From Bacteroidales bacterium (GTDB lineage: Bacteria > Bacteroidota > Bacteroidia > Bacteroidales > ML635J-15): DNA of 14,187 nt. Shown here piece after piece: positions 7,869 to 14,187 of the stretch. The notes beneath the pieces are model-generated. The model saw nothing but the letters and a program-made list of their open reading frames with translations, searched no databases and was not told the DNA's origin. The DNA lies in NCBI GenBank assembly GCA_007130555.1, contig SLSH01000378.1:1-14187 (forward strand). The letters run 5' to 3'. The first letter of the stretch is position 1, and each line of letters begins with the position of its first letter. The translations under genes were made by a program, and so were the position numbers.

Positions 7869-9425
7869 ATGATGAGATTTTTCGCAATATTAATATTATT
7901 TATATTATCTGCTTACCTGACAAGTTCGCAAGACTATATTTTTAATTCTCATTATGGTTTTCCGGTAAATGAAAAAGATATTTATTTTAAAGATATAAAT
8001 ACATCGTTACGCCCTGTACTTGGTAGTGAAAGTGAGTTTTTTGACAGTTTAATTTTTTATAATTTCAAAGAAAAAGACCTTCCTTTGTTTCGGAGAAAAA
8101 TGTTTCACGAGCATTTATATGTTTCAAAATCAGAAGGATACAGGCTTGTTATAAATCCGATATTTGATTTCAGATATAATCAAAACAGTGCAGGCAATAC
8201 CACAGGTTTTTTAAATACACGCGGAATAGCAGCTTTTGGACGATTAAATTCAAAAATATGGTTTAATACAAGTTTTTACGAAAATCAAGGCTCGTTTCCT
8301 CATCATATCGATAGTTTTTACAGTAAATATAATATTATACCGGGATATTCAAGAATAAAACCATATAAGGACAATGCTTATGATTTTATGACTGCTTTCG
8401 GGAATATCAGTGTTAAACCTGCAAATAATCTTATTTTTACTTTTGGAACTGATAAAAATTTTATCGGAGACGGATATAGGTCAGTTCTGTTATCGGATTT
8501 TTCGTGTCCGTATTTATTTCTTAAAACAAGTCTTAATTATAAAAAACTTACATTTAATCATATAATAAGCCACACTTTAAACCCGAATTATCATAATATA
8601 ATGGAACTTGAAGGGGAATGGAGTGAAAATATGGCTTATCCCGGAAAGTTAATCAGTTATAATTATCTGACATGGAATATAAATAAGAATTTTCAGTTGG
8701 GCTTTTTCGAGGCGGTTATTTTTGACGCAAGACATGATAAAATATGGAATTATGCCGCATTAAATCCCGTACCGTATATGAATACGGGAATTTATGGATT
8801 TGACAATGTTAATAATGCACTGGCAGGATTAAATTTCTCTTATCAGAATCAGAAATACGGGGTTGTTTATTCCCAGTTTTTGATTGATAAAATTGAACTT
8901 TCAAAAAACAGGAAAAAATACGATAACAGACTTGCATGGCAGTTAGGATATAAGAGTTTCGACTTTTTAACTGTTAAAAATTTGTATTTCCAATTTGAGT
9001 ATAATCATGCAGATGCCTTAACATATTCGCATAAATACCCCACCCAGCATTACGGGCAGTTTAATCAGGCGTTGGCACATCCGGCAGGTAGCGGATTTGA
9101 TGAATTTGTTGTTATTACAAAATATTCTTATAAAAGATTTTCGGTTTTTACAAAACTAAATTATTTGCAATATCAATATGCAGGCAGTTTTGACATGAAA
9201 AATATTTTTAATCAGGAGCCGTTTCTTAAGCCCATGACAATAGTAAGTCGTGGGAATACGGTTATTTATTCTGATTCGCAAATAATTTTTCATGTAAATA
9301 AAACAATCGGCTTGCAAATTTTTGGAGGAATAATATTCAGGCAAGACCTGTTATTTGATGAAAAAAACATGTTTGTCCAGTTTGGATTGAGAACAGCTTT
9401 ACGGGCTAATTATTACGATTTTTAA
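7869..9425 (+). CDS. Outer-membrane beta-barrel protein, Wzi/RemB-like, first of two paralogues
   Basis: A 518-residue protein with a signal peptide (about residues 1-20, ending TSSQ) and a body of alternating aromatic/polar strands typical of an outer-membrane barrel. Landmarks are NFIGDGYRSVLLSD (197-210), GFFEAVI (278-284), and HYGQFNQALAHPAG (394-407) followed by FDEF. The same landmarks at nearly the same positions occur in the next gene, so the two are paralogues. The GDGYRSxLLS motif recalls the Bacteroidota gliding protein RemB and the Wzi capsule-assembly group. I make this link from memory of the families, not from a search. A role in anchoring, exporting or sensing a surface polysaccharide is inferred from the adjacent flippase. 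Two ATGs overlap at the start (7869 and 7872) and the choice does not matter. The next gene starts four bases after the stop. Confidence 0.75.
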   Translation: MMRFFAILILFILSAYLTSSQDYIFNSHYGFPVNEKDIYFKDINTSLRPVLGSESEFFDSLIFYNFKEKDLPLFRRKMFHEHLYVSKSEGYRLVINPIFDFRYNQNSAGNTTGFLNTRGIAAFGRLNSKIWFNTSFYENQGSFPHHIDSFYSKYNIIPGYSRIKPYKDNAYDFMTAFGNISVKPANNLIFTFGTDKNFIGDGYRSVLLSDFSCPYLFLKTSLNYKKLTFNHIISHTLNPNYHNIMELEGEWSENMAYPGKLISYNYLTWNINKNFQLGFFEAVIFDARHDKIWNYAALNPVPYMNTGIYGFDNVNNALAGLNFSYQNQKYGVVYSQFLIDKIELSKNRKKYDNRLAWQLGYKSFDFLTVKNLYFQFEYNHADALTYSHKYPTQHYGQFNQALAHPAGSGFDEFVVITKYSYKRFSVFTKLNYLQYQYAGSFDMKNIFNQEPFLKPMTIVSRGNTVIYSDSQIIFHVNKTIGLQIFGGIIFRQDLLFDEKNMFVQFGLRTALRANYYDF

Positions 9426-9429
9426 TAAG

Positions 9430-11025
9430 ATGAAAAATATAATTACATATTGTTTTTTGTTTTTTCCGCTCGGAATTTATGCCCAATTAATTCCTGTTAT
9501 GGGAACTTATAATAAAAATCTTATTGAACCTCATTTATATAATATTGAATCAAGATATCATACTGCCATCAGACCTGTGTATTTTTGTGATATTGCGGAT
9601 ATTCTTTCAAAGGACAGCATACCTAATCCCATAGAGAGAGGATTAAGGGCAGATTGGATGTCAGAAAACGGAAAAAATTCCTTTTTACAGGCAATACCCG
9701 TTGTTGATTTAATGGCAGGACAGCAAATTAAGGGAACAAAGAACATATATAATTTAGGTGGAGGTGTTTTAATTAATGCCGGCATTGACAATACCGTAGG
9801 TATAAGTGTAAAAATTTCTCATAATTATTTACGCCCTCCCGAATATTCTATAATTACGCGTGATTCTTTGAATATTTTACATTCCGCCGGATTTCTTAGC
9901 GGAGTAAAAGATTATTATAATTCACAAAATAGTTTTGTTTTTGCGTATAAACCTTATGAATTTCTGTTATTAGAAGCGGGGTTCGGAAAAAATTTCTACG
10001 GAGACGGATACAGGTCTTTACTTTTATCAGAGAATTCATATAATTATCCTTATTTAAAAGGTGAAGCAACTTTTCTGAAAATAAAATATTCTTACGTTTT
10101 AGCTCAGTTAAAAAATGTCGGTTCCTCTCATAATCCTTTGTGGAAAGATTTACAAACTAAATATGCGGTTTTTCATTATTTCGACTGGAGAATTTCAAAA
10201 AGGCTGAGCATTGGATTTTTTGAATCTGTAATTATGAATCAAAATGTGAATTTTGATGTAAATTATTTAAATCCAATAGTAGTTTTTCGTCCTGTCGCAT
10301 TTTATCTGGGTTCCGAAGATAATGTCCTTATGGGTTTAAATTTAAAATTAAGTATTAACAATAATAATATTTTATACGGGCAGGTTATAATTGATGATTT
10401 AGTCGTGGGATTACTTATGAATGACATAAAAAGAAATTTAAATATTGATTTTGACGGTCATTACGGTTGGTTTGCCAATAAATGGGGAATACAGGGCGGA
10501 TACAAAACTTTTAATTTGCTTGGAATAAAAAGATTAGGAGGGTTTGCCGAAATAAATATAACAAGACCTTATATATATTCTCATCTTCGTCCCGAACAAA
10601 ATTATTCGCATTTCGGACAGGGGCTTGCCCATCCTCTTGGAGCAAATTTCAGGGAATTTATTTGCGGCGCTAATTATTTTATAAATAATTTCAGTATGGA
10701 AATTAAATTTATGTATGCTCAGATAGGTATGGATACTGCAAATACACATTACGGACAAAATATTTTTCAGCCGACTATGGATGGAGTGCACGCTTGGGGA
10801 TATCATGTAGAATCTTACAATAATGTAATATTGCAGGGAAATATTACCACACAGATTACAAGTCATTTACATTTTGAATACATAATAAATCATGCTTCGT
10901 ATTTGGCAATTAACGCAGGAATCCTGTACAGAAATATTGTTCCCGAGTATGGTTCCGCTTTTGACGATGTGTATTTTTATCTCGGATTAAGAACAAGTAT
11001 TAGCAGGATTGATAGAATGTTTTAA
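9430..11025 (+). CDS. Outer-membrane beta-barrel protein, Wzi/RemB-like, second paralogue
   Basis: A 531-residue protein with a signal peptide (residues 1-19, ending IYAQ) and outer-membrane barrel character. It aligns with the preceding protein through NFYGDGYRSLLLSE (188-201), GFFESVI (262-268), and YSHFGQGLAHPLG (392-404) with FREF. This copy looks closer to the canonical RemB-like pattern, with NYPYLK following the GDGYRS motif. The N-terminal ~130 residues differ most from its neighbour, suggesting divergence in periplasmic or loop segments. It is separated from the upstream gene by four bases and is certainly in the same transcription unit. The function is inferred as in the paralogue: surface glycan handling or gliding-related. 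It has no T9SS domain and should remain in the outer membrane. Confidence 0.75.
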   Translation: MKNIITYCFLFFPLGIYAQLIPVMGTYNKNLIEPHLYNIESRYHTAIRPVYFCDIADILSKDSIPNPIERGLRADWMSENGKNSFLQAIPVVDLMAGQQIKGTKNIYNLGGGVLINAGIDNTVGISVKISHNYLRPPEYSIITRDSLNILHSAGFLSGVKDYYNSQNSFVFAYKPYEFLLLEAGFGKNFYGDGYRSLLLSENSYNYPYLKGEATFLKIKYSYVLAQLKNVGSSHNPLWKDLQTKYAVFHYFDWRISKRLSIGFFESVIMNQNVNFDVNYLNPIVVFRPVAFYLGSEDNVLMGLNLKLSINNNNILYGQVIIDDLVVGLLMNDIKRNLNIDFDGHYGWFANKWGIQGGYKTFNLLGIKRLGGFAEINITRPYIYSHLRPEQNYSHFGQGLAHPLGANFREFICGANYFINNFSMEIKFMYAQIGMDTANTHYGQNIFQPTMDGVHAWGYHVESYNNVILQGNITTQITSHLHFEYIINHASYLAINAGILYRNIVPEYGSAFDDVYFYLGLRTSISRIDRMF

Positions 11026-11086
11026 TGTACATGAAGCAAACTTTAACTGCGGATAATTTGAAATATTATTAAACATATACAATTAA

Positions 11087-11117
11087 TTTCTTTTTTAAGA
11101 AAAAAAAAGTATATTTG
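11087..11117 (+). promoter_or_regulatory. Predicted Bacteroidota-type promoter for the glycosyltransferase/GH130 pair
   Basis: TATATTTG at 11110-11117 is a full match to the -7 consensus TAnnTTTG, with TTTC at 11087-11090 in the place of the -33 TTTG box. Transcription would start near 11124, giving a leader of about 48 bases made almost only of A and T. The 146-base gap (11026-11171), compared with 4-37 bases inside the preceding unit, also supports a new transcription unit here. No clear terminator hairpin is visible after 11025. Confidence 0.5.
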
Positions 11118-11171
11118 CATAAAAAATTGTATATATTATATAATAAATAAATATAAAAAACATATAAAAAT

Positions 11172-13412
11172 ATGAAAATAGCATACGTAGGAACTTATCC
11201 GCCAAGACAATGTGGAATTGGCACTTTTTCAAATAATTTAATTAAATCTGTTGTTGCAAACACCAAAGAAAAAGAGATAATCAAGCATGCAAATGTTGTT
11301 GCCATCAATAATCCCGGCTCGGAGCAAGAATATGATTATCCGGAAGAAGTTAAATTTACTATCAGACAAGAGCATCAGCGGGATTATATTAATGCCGCCA
11401 AATACATTAATTTAAGCGATTCGCAGGTATGCATATTAAATCATGAATTTGGAATTTTTGGTGGTGATGACGGAGTGTATATTCTCCCTATGCTTAACAG
11501 ACTTAAAGTTCCATTAGTTGTTACATTTCATACTGTTTTGGAGGAGCCGTCTTTTGTGCAAAAAAATATAGTTCATGAAATCGGAAGAATTGCTCAGAAA
11601 ATTATTGTAATGAGTAATAAAGCGGTATATTTATTAAAAAAATCTTATGATGTACCATCCGAAAAAATCACAATTATTGAACATGGAGTTCCTGATTATC
11701 CAAAACCGGTTCATAAGGAAATAAAGAAAAAATATAATTTCGACGGTCGCAAAGTTCTGCTTACCTTTGGATTCCTCAGTCGTAATAAAGGAATAGAGAC
11801 AGTTATAAATGCATTACCGGAAGTTGTGGACAAACATCCCGAGTTGCTTTATATTATTATGGGAGAAACGCATCCAAATGTAGTAAAACACGCGGGAGAA
11901 GAATACCGGAATTATTTAAGTTTGCTCGTAAAAAACCATAATCTGCAAAATAATGTAGTATTTTTAAGAGCTTTTGTTACCGAAGATGTATTATTTGAAT
12001 ATTTAAGTGCATGTGATATATATGTTACTCCGTATCTTAATGAAGCTCAAATAACAAGCGGGACTCTTTCGTATGCTATCGGTGCAGGTGCCGCAGTTGT
12101 TTCCACGCCTTACTGGCATGCCCAGGAACTCCTGGCAGAAGGAAGAGGATGTTTATTTGATTTTAAGGATACTAAACAGTTGGCTAAGATACTTAACAAA
12201 TTAATTGATAACCCCCGGGAATTAAGCAAATTAAGAGATAATGCTTTTGAATACGGAAAAAAAATCCGTTGGCCCATTATCGGAAAACAATATTTAAGTC
12301 TTGCCATATCAATTAAAGATAATTTATCTTTAATTGATAAGGAAGAAAAACTTATTATTGACACATCACTAATTCCTAAGTTTAATCTGGAACATATTAA
12401 AAGACTTACGGATGATACGGGAATAATACAACATGCAAGATATGGAGTGCCTAACTTAAAAGAAGGATATTGTTTGGACGATAATTCAAGAGCATTGCTT
12501 ATGGCATTAATGTCATACAGACAAAATAAAGATATATTTGCTTTGGAGAGTATCCGAATATATCTGAGTTATATCCAGTATATGCAACGAGACGAAGGAA
12601 CTTTTCGTAATTTCCTAAGTTTCAACAGAAACTTCCTTGATGATGAAGGTAGTGAAGACTCATTTGGACGAACTATATGGGCTCTGGGATATCTTATACA
12701 CAGACCACCAAAAACTTCTTACCGTGAATTCGGGAAAGAATTATTTGAAAAATCTTTTAATCATTTTGATAAATTGACTTCCCTTAGAGGTATTGCCAAT
12801 ACTATTATAGGAATGACTTATTATCTAAAGAATTTCTCTCATGATGCCATGATGCACAAGATGATGAATATGGCAAAAATTTTGGCGGAAGCGTATAAAA
12901 ATAATAGTTCAAAAGATTGGCAATGGTTTGAGCCAAGTCTTACTTATGATAATGCTATCTTCCCTTTAAGTCTGCTTCATGTTGTAGAAATAATTGAAGA
13001 TAATCCGTTGAAAAAAATTGCATTAAAAACAACAAAGTTTCTTGAAAAAACAACAATGAATAACGGTTTTCTTTCATTAATCGGCAGTAATGGTTGGTAC
13101 GAAAAAGGCAAAAAACGTGCAATATTCGACCAGCAGGCAATTGATGCCATGGCAACTGTCAGATTGTTTTATCAGGCATATAAAATTACTAAAGATAAAT
13201 GTTATATCGAAAAAATGTTTCAGGCATACTTGTGGTTTTTGGGAGAAAATGAATTACGTATTCCTCTGTATGATTATGAAACCTGCGGGTGTTGTGATGG
13301 ACTTGAAATTAGCGGCGTAAATCGTAATCAGGGAGCCGAAAGCACACTAGCATATCTTATTTCGCACATGACAGTTTTAAATACACTTGAATTTGAGTCT
13401 GAATATCAATAA
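11172..13412 (+). CDS. GT4 glycosyltransferase fused to a putative alpha/alpha-toroid glycosidase-like domain
   Basis: A 746-residue protein with no signal peptide, so probably cytoplasmic. Residues 1-~385 form a GT-B glycosyltransferase of family GT4. The N-terminal GTYPPRQCGIGTF loop (7-19) is typical, LLTFGFLSRNKGIE opens the nucleotide-sugar-binding half, and E291 with TSGTLSYAIGAGAAVVS and the following AQELL fits the C-terminal donor motif. Residues ~395-746 form a second, mainly helical domain with conserved-looking acidic/aromatic clusters: CLDDNSR (434-440), a DDEGSEDSFGRT segment, WFEPSLTYDN (585-594), FDQQAID (652-658), CGCCDG (705-710) and NQGAEST (719-725). The regular helices and clustered Asp/Glu/Trp suggest a six-hairpin (alpha/alpha)6 toroid that binds or cleaves glycans; this is inference. 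A GH130-type phosphorylase gene follows after 17 bases, pointing to manno-oligosaccharide metabolism. Donor and acceptor are unknown. Confidence 0.8.
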   Translation: MKIAYVGTYPPRQCGIGTFSNNLIKSVVANTKEKEIIKHANVVAINNPGSEQEYDYPEEVKFTIRQEHQRDYINAAKYINLSDSQVCILNHEFGIFGGDDGVYILPMLNRLKVPLVVTFHTVLEEPSFVQKNIVHEIGRIAQKIIVMSNKAVYLLKKSYDVPSEKITIIEHGVPDYPKPVHKEIKKKYNFDGRKVLLTFGFLSRNKGIETVINALPEVVDKHPELLYIIMGETHPNVVKHAGEEYRNYLSLLVKNHNLQNNVVFLRAFVTEDVLFEYLSACDIYVTPYLNEAQITSGTLSYAIGAGAAVVSTPYWHAQELLAEGRGCLFDFKDTKQLAKILNKLIDNPRELSKLRDNAFEYGKKIRWPIIGKQYLSLAISIKDNLSLIDKEEKLIIDTSLIPKFNLEHIKRLTDDTGIIQHARYGVPNLKEGYCLDDNSRALLMALMSYRQNKDIFALESIRIYLSYIQYMQRDEGTFRNFLSFNRNFLDDEGSEDSFGRTIWALGYLIHRPPKTSYREFGKELFEKSFNHFDKLTSLRGIANTIIGMTYYLKNFSHDAMMHKMMNMAKILAEAYKNNSSKDWQWFEPSLTYDNAIFPLSLLHVVEIIEDNPLKKIALKTTKFLEKTTMNNGFLSLIGSNGWYEKGKKRAIFDQQAIDAMATVRLFYQAYKITKDKCYIEKMFQAYLWFLGENELRIPLYDYETCGCCDGLEISGVNRNQGAESTLAYLISHMTVLNTLEFESEYQ

Positions 13413-13429
13413 TTTAAATAAATAAATAT

Positions 13430-14187
13430 ATGGCTATTGTAAAACGATATGAGAAAAATCCGATTCTCACAAAAGATGATGTGCCTTATGAAGTAGCAAC
13501 GGTTCATAATGCCGCTGCGATTAAACATAATAATCAATATATTATGATTTTTCGTTCGCACAGGCATAACGGAAGATCAATACTAGGGAAAGCGGTTTCC
13601 GGCAATGGATTTGATTTTGAAGTGGACCCCAAACCTTTTATGACTCCGGCAGAGAACGGAATTTTTGCCGAATACGAAGAATACGGAGTTGAAGATCCGC
13701 GGATAACATTTTTGGACGGAGAATATTTAATTACTTATAGTGCATATTCACGGCATGGAGTAAGAATAGGACTGGCAAAAACCACAGATTTTGTTAATAT
13801 TGAAAGATTTTCGCTTATTACCGAAGCCGATTATCGTAATGTTGTAATTTTTCCCGAAAAATTTAACGGTCTTTATGCCCGGTTAGACCGTCCTCATTCT
13901 GAAATAAGTCCCTGGTCGGTATGGATATCATACTCTCCCGACCTCAGATATTGGGGAGACAGTAAAGTAATAATGAAACCTTTGACATATCACTGGGATG
14001 AAATGAAAATAGGTCCCGGAGCACCGCCAATTAAAACATCAAAAGGATGGCTGAATATTTATCACGGAGTATTCCCGACAATGGACGGCTCCGTTTACAG
14101 ATTGGGAGTAGCTTTACACGATTTAAAAGACCCCTCGAAAATAATTGCCGTTGCAGACGAATGGATACTTCAGCCCGAAGAAATTTA
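13430..14187 (+). CDS. GH130 family beta-mannoside phosphorylase-like protein, 3'-truncated
   Basis: An ATG at 13430 opens a frame with no stop to the window end, giving 252 residues of a family that is usually 300-360 long. The sequence matches the five-bladed GH130 fold. It has an early HNAAAI segment (26-31) and FRSH (41-44), GVEDPR at 86-91, KIGPGAPP (193-200), and GWLNIYHG (206-213). In GH130 enzymes the Asp of the EDPR motif (here D89) is the proposed general acid. The family phosphorolyses or, in reverse, synthesises beta-linked mannosides using mannose 1-phosphate. The subfamily, and so the linkage (beta-1,4 or beta-1,2) and acceptor, cannot be fixed from this fragment. No signal peptide is present, so it should be cytoplasmic. 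It lies 17 bases after the GT4-toroid gene and is very probably co-transcribed with it. Confidence 0.85.
   Translation, partial: MAIVKRYEKNPILTKDDVPYEVATVHNAAAIKHNNQYIMIFRSHRHNGRSILGKAVSGNGFDFEVDPKPFMTPAENGIFAEYEEYGVEDPRITFLDGEYLITYSAYSRHGVRIGLAKTTDFVNIERFSLITEADYRNVVIFPEKFNGLYARLDRPHSEISPWSVWISYSPDLRYWGDSKVIMKPLTYHWDEMKIGPGAPPIKTSKGWLNIYHGVFPTMDGSVYRLGVALHDLKDPSKIIAVADEWILQPEEI

Noticed and set aside
10534..10866. Minus-strand open frame of 110 codons inside the second barrel gene
   Set aside because: It is antisense to a well-supported paralogue and has no ribosome-binding context or motif.

Overview
The window is AT-rich DNA (roughly one third G+C) with every recognisable gene on the + strand. 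It looks like a chromosomal segment of a Bacteroidota bacterium. Three things point there. Two secreted proteins end in type IX secretion system (T9SS) type A C-terminal sorting domains (xPNPF ... PGxYF ... IKxxxM). Start codons follow A/T-rich leaders without strong Shine-Dalgarno sequences. Two upstream regions contain a TAnnTTTG element, the Bacteroidota -7 promoter motif. I cannot name genus or species.

Region 1 (1-5563) is a cell-surface/secreted protein block. It starts with the 3' part of a gene for a fibronectin-III plus phage-fibre-like repeat protein with a C-terminal coiled coil. Next is a lysyl-endopeptidase-like serine protease with a signal peptide and a T9SS domain. Then comes a 719-residue Ycf48/BNR-like beta-propeller protein with 14 repeat units and a T9SS domain. 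Spacings are 36 and 13 bases, so the three may be co-transcribed.

Region 2 (5564-5871) has no gene. It holds a G+C-rich nested palindrome of about 120 bases that looks like a dispersed repeat (REP/MITE-like), then a T-rich leader with a possible promoter for the next unit.

Region 3 (5872-11025) is a tight four-gene run: riboflavin synthase (ribE), a Wzx/MATE-like polysaccharide flippase, and two tandem paralogous outer-membrane barrel proteins of a Wzi/RemB-like type. The flippase next to the twin barrels suggests export or surface handling of a polysaccharide. ribE looks like a housekeeping neighbour.

Region 4 (11026-14187) starts with an AT-rich intergenic stretch with a good -7 element. 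It is followed by a 746-residue fusion of a GT4 glycosyltransferase with a putative alpha/alpha-toroid glycosidase-like domain. Seventeen bases later starts a GH130 family mannoside-phosphorylase-like gene that runs off the window end. Neither has a signal peptide, so this looks like a cytoplasmic module that builds and/or phosphorolyses a (manno-)oligosaccharide. This is the best candidate in the window for an under-described system. The other notable signals are the compositional break at the sorting domain of the propeller gene and the palindrome just downstream of it.
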